A stretch of DNA of 50,502 nt. Origin: Nonomuraea cypriaca (GTDB lineage Bacteria; Actinomycetota; Actinomycetes; Streptosporangiales; Streptosporangiaceae). Each line of letters begins with the position of its first letter. Within the stretch, counting starts at the first letter, position 1. The stretch spans positions 1 through 50,502 of the forward strand of contig NZ_JADOGI010000057.1 in NCBI RefSeq assembly GCF_015645445.1, written 5' to 3'. Below, piece by piece: positions 8,347 through 16,815 of the stretch. A program made the translations under genes and the position numbers. The notes beneath the pieces were generated by a model, which was not told the origin of the DNA, did not search any database, and saw only the letters and a list, made by a program, of their open reading frames with translations.

Positions 8347-8613
8347 CTAGCTGGACAACGCCGCGAAGCTGATCAACGCGCGGGGGCTGCGCGGGACGGG
8401 CCGGCGGCAACACCTGATCCCAGTCCTACGCCGCGCCAGCGTTCCGGCGGGCGGGCTGGTCCGGGGATCGGCCACAGCGTGGGCGGGAGCTTGGTATCGG
8501 GCTGCTGGCTGGGCTGCGGCAGGCTTGGCGCCCGCCGGTAAGGCGGAGAAAAGCGCGACGAGTGTCATCATCGCTAAGATGATCAACGGGGGACGGTGCC
8601 TACGTGAACGCAT
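8347..8613 (-). pseudogene. Small secreted protein, probably 3'-truncated
   Basis: The ATG at 8613 has GGGAGGA seven bases upstream. The first 55 residues form a textbook signal peptide: a basic start MRSRRHRPP, a core LIILAMMTLVALFSALPAGA, then an Ala/Pro-rich mature start. After about residue 58 the frame becomes arginine-rich and looks like out-of-frame or antisense sequence until the stop at 8347. The start is therefore real but the rest of the gene appears lost. No family can be named. Confidence 0.45.
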
Positions 8614-8816
8614 GTGATGTTCCTCCCGTAAGGCGTTCGACAGCCGTGACCGGTCGAAGTGCTCGTTCCGCAGAATACGCGGCACGGGCTTAGGCGAACC
8701 TGAGACCCACTGTGAGGGCTCTCAGCATTCTCAGCCTGGTCTCAGCCGGGCCCTGCGGCGCACCTGATGGCCGACGCCCGGGGCGGGCGGAGTTAGTCGC
8801 CGTTAGGTATCGGGTG

Positions 8817-9271
8817 CAGCGGAGGTAAGAAATGACCCCGCCCTCAGCGCCGACGGCACCCGGCCGGCCTACGCCACGCCGCTGATCGGAGGCGGCGCCA
8901 AGATCTCCGTGCTCGACGTCGCCACCGGCCGACGCCGAGACTGGAAGACGTTGACGCACTCGATGGTGAGCGGCTTGTCCTGGTCCCCGGACGGCCGCTC
9001 GCTCGCCTACGTGCTGGGTGGCCGGGCCATCGCCTTGCTCGACCTCGCCCGCCTGGGTGCCGACCTGGACGGCGCCGCGTCCCGGATAATCAAGAACGCC
9101 ACGGGCGCCCTCCCGATCGAGTCGGTGGCTCACACCCCCGACGGCAGCGCGCTGATCCACGCGTCCGGGCACACCGTCGAACGCGTTCCCGTGACGGGCG
9201 GGGCGGCTCAGATCCTGGCCCGGCCGGAACCGATGCTCGCTCAGCGGGATGGAGCTCATCGGTTCCTTTGA
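8817..9271 (+). pseudogene. Beta-propeller (WD40/TolB-like) protein, 5'-truncated remnant
   Basis: An open frame of about 150 residues with propeller-blade repeats: ALSADGTRPAYAT, ISVLDVATGR, LSWSPDGRSLAYVLGGRAI, and HTPDGSALIHASG. The similarity starts upstream of any plausible start codon near 8830, so the 5' end of the gene is missing. An internal ATG at 8909 lacks a good ribosome site. Such blades occur at the C-terminus of actinobacterial lipoproteins and regulators with TolB/WD40 domains. A second short propeller scrap lies at 35437-35691. Confidence 0.5.
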
Positions 9272-9566
9272 TCGTTTGCCGTCGATTTGCCACCGCGAGC
9301 GTTCGTCACCGGGTGACAGAGATCAGTCCACATCGACACCAGGCAACCAAAGCCTGGAGCGGCTCCTTCTGGCGTTGGTCATTTGCCGGATCGCCCGGTG
9401 TGGTCTCGGCCGTTGAGTGCGAACGCGGGTAGATTCCCATCCATCACAGAGCGTGACCATCCACGCGTTAGAAGGGATGGCATGGGGATGCGAACGTCAT
9501 TGCCGGCCGCGCGCGGCCGGCAGCCGTAGGCGCAACCGTCCCGTCGACGCTGTCCAGGAGGTCTTC
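9272..9566. other. hypF upstream region with a 22-bp palindrome
   Basis: 295 bp without a gene. At 9501-9522 there is a perfect 22-bp palindrome (half-site TGCCGGCCGCG) that ends about 34 bp before the hypF SD. It may be a regulatory hairpin or operator for the hydrogenase maturation gene. A start codon at 9417 in the hypF frame exists, but the residues it would add are unlike HypF. Confidence 0.4.
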
Positions 9567-11855
9567 TTGCAGACTGACCCGATAGGGGTACGGGTTCAGG
9601 TCGAGGGCGTCGTCCAGGGGGTGGGGTTCCGGCCGTTCGTCTACGGGCTGGCGAGCCGTCTCGGGTTGGCGGGACAGGTCGGCAACGACGGCCATGGCGT
9701 CTTCGTCGAGTTGGCGGGTGGCCGGAGCCAGATCGGGGAGTTCTTGCGGCTGCTGGAACACGACGCGCCCCCGCTGGCCGTGATCGAGCGGGTGACCGTC
9801 ACGCCGAGCGCTCGTACGGTGCGGGCGGGCGGCCGGTTCCTGATCGTGCCGAGTGACCGGCTCGGCTCGTCTCGCACGCTGGTGTCACCCGATATCGCGA
9901 CTTGTGCCGACTGCTTGGCCGAACTGGCCGACCCCACCGACCGGCGTTACCGCTATCCATTCGTCAACTGCGTCAACTGCGGGCCCCGGCTGACGATCGT
10001 GCGTGCGATGCCGTACGACAGGCCGCTGACCACGATGGCGGGGTTCGCGATGTGCGCCGGCTGCCTGGCCGAGTACCACGATCCGGCCGATCGGCGCTTT
10101 CACGCCCAGCCCATCTGCTGTCCGGCGTGCGGCCCCGGCCTCAGCCTGGCAGGCGCGCCAGGTGACCCACTTACCGGCGCCGCCGCCGTGCTGCGGGAGG
10201 GCGGAGTGCTGGCGGTGAAGGGGATCGGCGGCTACCACCTCTCGGTGCTTGCCTCCGACGAGCGCGCAGCCGCCGAGCTACGGCGACGTAAACGGCGCGC
10301 GGACAAGCCGTTCGCCGTCATGGTCGCCGACCTGGACGAGGCCCGGCGGCTGTGCGAGGTGGACGAGGTGACGGCCGCACTCCTGACCGACCGCGCACGG
10401 CCGGTCGTGCTGTCGCCTCGGCGCGCGGAGGCGGCGGTGGCCGGCGCGGTCGCACCGGGCAACCGCTGTCTCGGTCTGATGCTGCCCTATACGCCGTTGC
10501 ACCACCTGCTGCTCGCGGAAACGGCCGCCCCGATCGTGCTGACGAGCGGGAACAGCTCGGACGAGCCGATCGCGTACGACGACCGCGACGCCTACGACAG
10601 GCTCGGCGGCATCGCGGACGCGTTCCTGACGCACGACCGGCCCATCAACCTTCGCGCCGACGACTCGGTGGTGCGTCCCTTCCGGGGAAAAGGGATGCTC
10701 TTGCGGCGCTCGCGCGGCTACGCCCCCAGCCCGCTCACGCTCGCCTGGGAGGCGCCCAGGCAGATCCTCGGCTGCGGTGCCGAGCTGAAGAACACGTTCT
10801 GCCTGGCGAAGGGGCGCCACGCGTTCGTCTCCCCGCACATCGGCGATCTGGAGAACTACGAGACGCTCCGGTCTTATGTCGAGGGGATCGAGCATTTCGC
10901 CGCCCTCTTCGACGTGCGTCCGGAGGTGGTCGCGTACGACCTGCATCCGGAGTACCTGTCCACCAAGCACGCCATGGGCCTGCCGGACGTCGAACTGACC
11001 GCGGTGCAGCACCACCACGCGCACATCGCCTCCTGTCTCGCCGACAACGGAGAGTACGGCCGCGTGATCGGTGTCGCGTTCGACGGGCTCGGCTACGGCA
11101 TCGACGGGACCTTGTGGGGTGGTGAGTTCCTGCTGGCCGACCTGGGCTCGTTCGACCGAGCCGGCCACCTGGCGCCCGTGCCGATGCCGGGTGGCAGCAC
11201 GGCGATCAGGCAGCCATGGCGGATGGCCGCCGCCTACCTGGCCGGCCTTCCCGGCGTCGAAGCGCCGGCCGTGGTCAGGCGCGACCAGCCGCAGTGGGAC
11301 GACGTGACGTCCCTGGCCGTGCGTGGGGGAATCGGCGCGCCGCTGACGTCGAGCGCCGGCCGCCTTTTCGACGCCGTGGCGGCGCTGCTCGGCGTACGAG
11401 ACACGATCACTTACGAAGGGCAGGCCGCGATCGAGCTGGAACAGCTCGCCGATCCCGCCGAACGGGGCCGCTACCCCACGACCCTCTCCCAGAACGGCGG
11501 CATGATCGTGGCGGCCGGCTCGGATCTGGTGCGGGCCGCCGTGGCGGATCTCGCCACGGGCACCGATCCGGCCGTCATCTCCGCCCGCTTCCACAACGGC
11601 GTGAGCGATCTCATCGTGCGCTGCTGCCTGACACTGCGCGACGCGACCGGATTGACCACGGTCGCGCTGTCAGGCGGGGTCTTCCAGAACATGCTGCTGG
11701 TTCAGCGCACGCTGGAACGGCTGAGCGGCGCGGGTTTCCGGGTGCTCACCCACGTCAACGTGCCGGCCAACGACGGCGGCATCAGCCTGGGCCAGGTCGC
11801 CGTCGCCGCCGCCCGGGACCGCGATCACCCCGTGGTGCGGCCGGGCCTGTCCTGA
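9567..11855 (+). CDS. hypF: Carbamoyltransferase HypF, [NiFe]-hydrogenase maturation
   Basis: HypF uses carbamoyl phosphate and ATP to carbamoylate the C-terminal Cys of HypE, the first step in making the CN ligands of the active-site iron. From the TTG at 9567 the protein has 762 residues, the family length. Domains in order: acylphosphatase-like (VQGVGFRPFVYG), two zinc-finger pairs (CADC...CVNCGP; CAGC...CPACGP), YrdC-like, and Kae1-like carbamoyltransferase with HHHAHIASCLADN. The TTG is chosen because AGGAGG (9556-9561) sits five bases before it and the acylphosphatase domain starts right after. It is the first gene of the hydrogenase locus, followed by a 166-bp gap. Confidence 0.95.
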   Translation: MQTDPIGVRVQVEGVVQGVGFRPFVYGLASRLGLAGQVGNDGHGVFVELAGGRSQIGEFLRLLEHDAPPLAVIERVTVTPSARTVRAGGRFLIVPSDRLGSSRTLVSPDIATCADCLAELADPTDRRYRYPFVNCVNCGPRLTIVRAMPYDRPLTTMAGFAMCAGCLAEYHDPADRRFHAQPICCPACGPGLSLAGAPGDPLTGAAAVLREGGVLAVKGIGGYHLSVLASDERAAAELRRRKRRADKPFAVMVADLDEARRLCEVDEVTAALLTDRARPVVLSPRRAEAAVAGAVAPGNRCLGLMLPYTPLHHLLLAETAAPIVLTSGNSSDEPIAYDDRDAYDRLGGIADAFLTHDRPINLRADDSVVRPFRGKGMLLRRSRGYAPSPLTLAWEAPRQILGCGAELKNTFCLAKGRHAFVSPHIGDLENYETLRSYVEGIEHFAALFDVRPEVVAYDLHPEYLSTKHAMGLPDVELTAVQHHHAHIASCLADNGEYGRVIGVAFDGLGYGIDGTLWGGEFLLADLGSFDRAGHLAPVPMPGGSTAIRQPWRMAAAYLAGLPGVEAPAVVRRDQPQWDDVTSLAVRGGIGAPLTSSAGRLFDAVAALLGVRDTITYEGQAAIELEQLADPAERGRYPTTLSQNGGMIVAAGSDLVRAAVADLATGTDPAVISARFHNGVSDLIVRCCLTLRDATGLTTVALSGGVFQNMLLVQRTLERLSGAGFRVLTHVNVPANDGGISLGQVAVAAARDRDHPVVRPGLS

Positions 11856-12021
11856 CGAGAGCGTGGTGCTCGTTCGCGCTGGTCATCGTACGTGCAGGTA
11901 CAAGACAGTCATGGTTTGCAACCTTCGTCAGCGCGGTATGTCCGCTACGTAGAGTTCTAGGTCGGATACCAAGAGGCACCGGGCCTGAACCTCTACGCGG
12001 GCCAAGAAGGGGGCTTGGGCC
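11856..12021 (+). promoter_or_regulatory. Leader and probable promoter region of the hydrogenase structural genes
   Basis: The 166-bp gap between hypF and hhyS is long for this compact locus and probably carries its own promoter. TTGCAA followed 15 bases later by TATGTC is the best promoter-like pair, but the spacing is short. An imperfect inverted repeat pairs CCGC-TAC-GTAGAG (from 11942) with CTCTACGCGG (11991-12000), just before the purine-rich ribosome site. Confidence 0.3.
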
Positions 12022-13068
12022 ATGACAGCCACGCGAACACCGACCGCCCTGGACGAGGTGCACATCCTGTGGACATCGGAGGGCATGAGCTGCGACGGCG
12101 ACACCGTCTCCGTCACCGCCGGAACGCTGCCGAGCCTTGAGGATGTTCTGCTCGGGCTCGTGCCGGGCCTGCCCAAGGTGCACCTGCACAACAAGGTCCT
12201 GGCGACGGAGGTGGGCGACGCCTTCATGGCCGCCTTCCACCAGGCCGATCGCGACGAGCTCGGGCCGTTCATCTTCGTGGTCGAAGGCTCGATCCCGAAC
12301 GAGAAGATCAACGGCGACGGCTACTGGACGTCCATGGGCAACGATCCGGTCACCGGCGAGCCCATCACGGTCAACGAGTGGATCGACCGGCTCGCGCCCA
12401 AGGCGTGGGCCGTGGTGGCCATCGGCACCTGCGCCGCGTACGGCGGCATCCATGCCATGGCCGGCAACCCGACCGGCTGCATGGGGCTGGCCGACTACCT
12501 GGGCCGCGACTTCCGCTCCGCAGGAGGGCTGCCCATCGTCAACGTGCCCGGCTGCCCTGTCCAGCCGGACAACTTCATGGAGACGCTGACCTGGCTGCTG
12601 TATCAGGCGGCGGGCATGGCCCCGACCATTCCGCTCGACGAGATGCTGCGTCCCACCTGGCTGTTCGGCAAGACCGTACACGAGGGTTGCGACCGTGCGG
12701 GCTACTACGAGCAGGGCGATTTCGCCCATGACTACAACTCCCCCAAGTGCCTGGTGCGTGTCGGTTGCTGGGGCCCGGTGGTCAACTGCAACGTCACCAA
12801 GCGCGGCTGGATGGACGGCGTCGGCGGCTGCCCCAACGTGGGCGGCATCTGCATCGCCTGCACCATGCCCGGCTTCCCCGACAAGTTCATGCCCTTCATG
12901 GACGAACCCCCAGGCGGATCGGTGTCGGCCGCGGTCAGCGGCGCGTACGGCTCTCTGATCCGCAGGCTACGCGCGATCACCAACAGCTCGGCCAACAAGG
13001 AGCCGAAGTGGCGCCACAACCGCCGCAAGCTGACAAGCGGGTACGACCCGCGCTGGGGAAACGGCTAA
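12022..13068 (+). CDS. hhyS: Group 1h [NiFe] hydrogenase small subunit
   Basis: A 348-residue electron-transfer subunit carrying the iron-sulfur clusters that pass electrons from the NiFe site. The N-terminal motif is GMSCDGDTVS, with Cys24 and then Asp27 where other hydrogenases have CxxC. This Asp-ligated proximal cluster is the signature of group 1h (the former group 5), the high-affinity, O2-tolerant enzymes that oxidise atmospheric H2. Further ligand motifs are GTCAAYGG, VPGCPV, HEGCDR, and the Cys-rich run from KCLVRVGCWG to CIACTMPGFPD. There is no Tat signal peptide, as is normal for 1h. The large subunit follows 16 bp downstream. Confidence 0.95.
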   Translation: MTATRTPTALDEVHILWTSEGMSCDGDTVSVTAGTLPSLEDVLLGLVPGLPKVHLHNKVLATEVGDAFMAAFHQADRDELGPFIFVVEGSIPNEKINGDGYWTSMGNDPVTGEPITVNEWIDRLAPKAWAVVAIGTCAAYGGIHAMAGNPTGCMGLADYLGRDFRSAGGLPIVNVPGCPVQPDNFMETLTWLLYQAAGMAPTIPLDEMLRPTWLFGKTVHEGCDRAGYYEQGDFAHDYNSPKCLVRVGCWGPVVNCNVTKRGWMDGVGGCPNVGGICIACTMPGFPDKFMPFMDEPPGGSVSAAVSGAYGSLIRRLRAITNSSANKEPKWRHNRRKLTSGYDPRWGNG

Positions 13069-13084
13069 GAGGGAGAGCAGCGAG

Positions 13085-14890
13085 GTGACAACCCGGACAG
13101 CGGGGTCCAAGCAGCAGACGGGCGAATCCCGCGAGCTGGTGGAGATGTCGTGGGACCCGATCACCAGGATCATCGGGAACCTCGGCATCTACACCAAGAT
13201 CGATTTCAACAACCGCGAGGTCGTCGAGTGTAAGAGCACCTCGTCGCTGTTCCGCGGCTACAGCGTTTTCATGAAGGGCAAGGACCCGCGCGACGCCCAC
13301 TTCATCACGAGCCGGATCTGCGGCATCTGCGGCGACAACCACGCGGTCTGCTCGATCTACGCGCAGAACATGGCGTACGGCGTCAAGCCCCCGCCCTTGG
13401 CGGAGTGGATCATCAACCTTGGCGAAGCGGCCGAATACATGTTCGACCACACGCTCTTCCAGGACAACCTGGTCTTCGTCGACTACTGCGAGCAGATGGT
13501 CAAGGAGACCAATCCCAGCCTGCTGCGCCGAGCCGAGACGACGCAGGCGCACAACGCCGGCGTCCACGGCTACCGGACGATCGCCGACATCATGCGCGCG
13601 TTCAATCCGTTCAGCGGCGACATGTACCGCGAAGCGCTGCAGGTGAGCAGGATCACCAGGGAGATGTGCTGCCTGATGGAGGGCAGGCACGTGCATCCGT
13701 CCACGCTGTATCCGGGAGGCGTGGGCACCGTCGCGACGCCCCAGGTGTTCACCGACTACCTGGCGCGGCTGCTGAGGGTGCTCGACTTCGTGAAGAAGGC
13801 CGTCCCGATGAACGACGACATCTTCGACTTCTTCTACGAGGCGCTGCCCGGCTATGAGGAGGTCGGCCGCAGGCGGGTGATGCTCGGTTGCTGGGGCGCC
13901 TTCCAGGATCCCGCGGTCGTCGACTACGACTACCGCACCATGAACGAGTGGGGCAGGCAGATGTTCGTCACGCCCGGCATCGTCCTGGACGGCGAGTTGC
14001 TGACGACGAACCTGGTGGACATCAACCTCGGCATCAGGATCCTGCTGGGCAGCTCGTACTACGACGACTGGCAGGCCGAGGAGAGGTTCGTCACCCACGA
14101 TCCGCTCGGCAACCCGGTGGACCAGCGTCATCCGTGGAACCAGACGACTCTGCCCAAGCCACAGAAGCGCGACCTGGACAACGGCAACTACAGCTGGGTC
14201 ATGAGCCCCCGCTGGTACGACTCGCGCACCGGCGACCACCTGGCGCTCGACACCGGCGGCGGCCCGCTGGCCCGGCTGTGGACGACGGCGCTCGCCGGTC
14301 TGGTCGACACCGGCACGGTGCGCGCCACCGGCCACAGCGTGGAGATCAACCTGCCCAAGAGCATGGCTTTCCCTGAGACGCGGCTGGAGTGGAAGATCCC
14401 GCGGTGGGCGAACACCCTCGAACGCAACCGGGCCCGCGCCTACTTCGTCGCGTACGCGGCGGCCATGGCGGTCCACTTCGCCGAGCAGGCGCTGGGCGAG
14501 GTGCGAGCCGGCCGCACGCAGGTGTTCACCGACTTCGACGTGCCGGAGGAGGCGATCGGCTGCGGCTTCCACGAGGCGGTGCGCGGAGTGCTGTCGCATC
14601 ACCTGGTGATCCGCGAAGGCAAGATCGCCAACTACCATCCGTACCCGCCGACGCCGTGGAACGCCAGCCCGCGCGACGTCCACGGCACGCCGGGGCCGTA
14701 CGAGGACGCGGTTCAGGGGATGCCGATCTTCGAGGAGAACGGTCCGGACTCGTTCAAGGGCATCGACATCATGCGCACCGTACGTAGCTTCGACCCATGC
14801 CTGCCCTGCGGGGTCCACATGTACCTCGGCGGCGGCAAGGTGCTCAAGCAGGTCCACTCGCCCACCTTCGGCGCGAGCGTCTCCGGATGA
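13085..14890 (+). CDS. hhyL: Group 1h [NiFe] hydrogenase large subunit
   Basis: The 601-residue catalytic subunit. The L1 motif RICGICGDNHAVC (about 76-88) and the L2 motif DPCLPCGVH (about 570-578) provide the four Cys that hold Ni and Fe. About 23 residues follow the L2 His, the tail normally removed by a maturation endopeptidase after nickel insertion; a candidate protease is encoded six genes downstream. The GTG start at 13085 follows GAGGGAGAG. The last codon region overlaps the next ATG by 4 bp, so the downstream accessory genes are probably translationally coupled. Length and motifs are intact, so the enzyme should be active. Confidence 0.95.
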   Translation: MTTRTAGSKQQTGESRELVEMSWDPITRIIGNLGIYTKIDFNNREVVECKSTSSLFRGYSVFMKGKDPRDAHFITSRICGICGDNHAVCSIYAQNMAYGVKPPPLAEWIINLGEAAEYMFDHTLFQDNLVFVDYCEQMVKETNPSLLRRAETTQAHNAGVHGYRTIADIMRAFNPFSGDMYREALQVSRITREMCCLMEGRHVHPSTLYPGGVGTVATPQVFTDYLARLLRVLDFVKKAVPMNDDIFDFFYEALPGYEEVGRRRVMLGCWGAFQDPAVVDYDYRTMNEWGRQMFVTPGIVLDGELLTTNLVDINLGIRILLGSSYYDDWQAEERFVTHDPLGNPVDQRHPWNQTTLPKPQKRDLDNGNYSWVMSPRWYDSRTGDHLALDTGGGPLARLWTTALAGLVDTGTVRATGHSVEINLPKSMAFPETRLEWKIPRWANTLERNRARAYFVAYAAAMAVHFAEQALGEVRAGRTQVFTDFDVPEEAIGCGFHEAVRGVLSHHLVIREGKIANYHPYPPTPWNASPRDVHGTPGPYEDAVQGMPIFEENGPDSFKGIDIMRTVRSFDPCLPCGVHMYLGGGKVLKQVHSPTFGASVSG

Positions 14891-15333
14891 GCGAGCGCAT
14901 CGGCAGGATCGAAGCCCTGCTCGAGACGGCGGGACCGGCCGCCACCGAACTCGTCAAGGAGCTGCTCGACCTGTACGGCGACGGCCTGGCGAGGGTCATG
15001 GCGATCGTGGGCGAGGAGCAGGGGGCCCGGCTGGCCGCCGACGAGCTGATCTCGTCCCTGCTCCTGCTGCACGATCTGCACCCGCTGGACATCCGCGCCC
15101 GGGTGCGGACGGCGCTCGCCGGCGGCTCGGCCGAGGTGCTCGCGATCGAGGGCGACCTGGTACGGCTGCGCGTGCGGCCGACCGGTTGCGGCTCATCCGC
15201 GGCGACGTCGGCCCTGCGCCAGTCGGTGCTCGACGCGGCCCCGGAGATCGAACGGGTCGAGATCGAGTTCGCGGACACGTCCCTGATCCCGGTCGAGAGC
15301 CTGACCGTCCGCCCCGCCACGACGGCGCCATGA
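14887..15333 (+). CDS. NifU C-terminal-like protein with one missing cluster cysteine
   Basis: A 148-residue protein whose second half resembles the NifU/NfuA scaffold domain that carries a [4Fe-4S] cluster through a CxxC motif. The motif here reads RPTGCGSSAATSALRQSV: Cys101 matches the second Cys, but Pro98 takes the place of the first. Cluster assembly in the usual dimer is therefore doubtful. The N-terminal helical half (about 1-75) is specific to this context. ATGA overlaps at both ends couple it to hhyL and the next gene, so a role in hydrogenase maturation or electron transfer is likely but unproven. Confidence 0.75.
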   Translation: MSERIGRIEALLETAGPAATELVKELLDLYGDGLARVMAIVGEEQGARLAADELISSLLLLHDLHPLDIRARVRTALAGGSAEVLAIEGDLVRLRVRPTGCGSSAATSALRQSVLDAAPEIERVEIEFADTSLIPVESLTVRPATTAP

Positions 15334-15956
15334 GCGGCCTGCTGCGCCGGCTCGCTTCGGGGGCACGTGAGCGCGGGGAAGAGCGCTGCGAGCTGTGCGG
15401 CGAGCCGCTGCCCGCCGTCCACCGCCACCTGCTGGAGCTACCGGCACGCGAGCTGCGCTGCGCCTGCCGCGCCTGCCAGGTGCTGTTCGACCATGGGGCG
15501 GCCGGCGGTGGGCACTACCGCCTGGTGCCGGAACGCCGCCGGCGGCTGTGCGGGTTCAGGCTGGACGAGGAGACCTGGGCACGCCTGCGGGCGCCGGTGC
15601 GCACGGTGTTCCTGGTCGACGACTCGGCCGCCGGGCTGCCGATCCTGCACTACCCGAGCCCGGCCGGAGCGGTGCGGGCACCCGTCGACCAGGGCGCATG
15701 GGCGCTCCTGCGGCGCGACAACCCGGCGCTCCTGCAGCTGCGGCCGGACGTCGAGGCCCTGCTGGCCGACCGTGACCGCGGTGCCTGGATCGTGCCGGTT
15801 GACGACTGTTACGCGCTCGTCGGCGCCATCCGTACCCGGTGGCGCGGCCTGACAGGAGGCGCGGACGTACGCCGGCACATCGCCCAGTTCTTCACCGACC
15901 TCGACGACCGGTCCGTCACCGTACCGGCCACTGACAGCGACAGGAGCTCAGCGTGA
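15330..15956 (+). CDS. DUF5947 family protein of the hydrogenase operon
   Basis: A 208-residue protein of unknown function. Near the N-terminus it has two cysteine groups, CELC (20-23) and CACRAC (44-49), that look like a zinc or iron-sulfur site. A compact alpha/beta part follows, with VFLVDDSAAGLPILHYPSPA around 92-111. The match to DUF5947, a family I recall as linked to actinobacterial 1h hydrogenases, is from memory. It is coupled to its neighbours by 4-bp overlaps. A redox-carrier or maturation role would fit the cysteines, but nothing in the sequence proves it. Confidence 0.7.
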   Translation: MSGLLRRLASGARERGEERCELCGEPLPAVHRHLLELPARELRCACRACQVLFDHGAAGGGHYRLVPERRRRLCGFRLDEETWARLRAPVRTVFLVDDSAAGLPILHYPSPAGAVRAPVDQGAWALLRRDNPALLQLRPDVEALLADRDRGAWIVPVDDCYALVGAIRTRWRGLTGGADVRRHIAQFFTDLDDRSVTVPATDSDRSSA

Positions 15957-16171
15957 GCAAGAAGGAACCGATCAGGACGGGCAGGCGCGACGTGCGTCCC
16001 GACGCCCCTTCCCACGTCAAGGGCGTCAAGGAGGGCAACTCGCGCGGCAACTACGAAAAGCAGAAGGGACATCTTCCCGACGGCAGCTCCACGGCCAGGC
16101 GCTCGACCGGCATCAACCCCGGCAAGCATGACCCGATCGACCCCGACATGCCCAACCTGTCGCCCGCCTGA
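15953..16171 (+). CDS. Small basic hydrogenase-operon protein, function unknown
   Basis: 72 residues, rich in Lys, Arg, Gly and Pro, with no cysteines or hydrophobic core (VKGVKEGNSRGNYEKQKGHL in the middle), so probably disordered on its own. The GTG start overlaps the previous stop (GTGA) and its stop overlaps the next start (TGATG). The tight coupling and clear codon bias say it is a real gene. It may act as a linker or adaptor to the hydrogenase or its accessory proteins. I do not recognise a named family. Confidence 0.6.
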   Translation: MSKKEPIRTGRRDVRPDAPSHVKGVKEGNSRGNYEKQKGHLPDGSSTARRSTGINPGKHDPIDPDMPNLSPA

Positions 16172-16809
16172 TGCCGGCGACATCACCGGCCGTGCGGATC
16201 GAGGTGCGCGGCGTCGAGGCGGCCGCGCCCGCCGTCGCGCCCGCCCTGCGGTTCCTGCTCCACCTGCACGCGGACGCGCCGATCCGCGCGCTCACGCTGG
16301 CCACGCAGGTCCGCATCGACGCCACCGGCCGCGGCTACGACGAGCACGCGCGGCAGCGGCTCAGGGAGCTGTTCGGCCCGCCGGAAGCATGGGGACGCAA
16401 TCTCTCCAGCCTGCTGTGGACACAGACGCTCACCCATGTTCCCGCCTTCACCGGCAGCACGACCACGCAGATCATCGTCGCGTGCACGTACGACTTCGAC
16501 GTGGCCGCGGCCAAATACCTGCACGGCCTGCCCGACGGAGAGGTGCCGCTGCGGTTCCTGTTCACCGGCACGATCTTCTACCTGGACGACGGCCGCCTGC
16601 AGGCCGCACACCTGCCCTGGGACACCGAGTCGGACTTCCGCATGCCGGTGTCGGCGTGGCAGGACCTCATGGATCGCCACTTCCCGGACACCGCCTGGAT
16701 CCGGCTGGAGCGCGACACCTTCGACCGCCTGTACGCGCACAGAGTGCGGCACACCCTGCCCGGCTGGGACGACGCGGTGCGGTCACTGCTGGAGACGAGC
16801 GGAGGCTGA
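16171..16809 (+). CDS. DUF6084 family protein of the hydrogenase operon
   Basis: A 212-residue soluble protein. Visible features are a beta-rich first half (FLLHLHADAPIRALTLATQV), an aromatic stretch SSLLWTQTLTHVPAFTGST, a strand VPLRFLFTGTIFYLDDGRLQ, and a C-terminal helix. There are no obvious metal ligands or nucleotide motifs. It resembles DUF6084, which I associate with 1h hydrogenase loci in actinobacteria (recalled, not searched). It starts by TGATG overlap with the small basic gene and precedes the 308-residue unknown gene by six bases. Confidence 0.65.
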   Translation: MPATSPAVRIEVRGVEAAAPAVAPALRFLLHLHADAPIRALTLATQVRIDATGRGYDEHARQRLRELFGPPEAWGRNLSSLLWTQTLTHVPAFTGSTTTQIIVACTYDFDVAAAKYLHGLPDGEVPLRFLFTGTIFYLDDGRLQAAHLPWDTESDFRMPVSAWQDLMDRHFPDTAWIRLERDTFDRLYAHRVRHTLPGWDDAVRSLLETSGG

Positions 16810-16815
16810 ACCCAG

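Noticed and set aside
8260..8430. Plus-strand peptide with LDNAAKLINARGLRGTGRRQ as a gene
   Set aside because: It looks like real protein sequence but has an in-frame TAG just before it, no start, and I cannot name the family; it is kept only as part of a rearrangement finding.
12977..14857. A 626-codon open frame antisense to hhyL
   Set aside because: It mirrors the third-position GC bias of hhyL, has no family character and no ribosome site. The plus-strand gene has all hydrogenase motifs.
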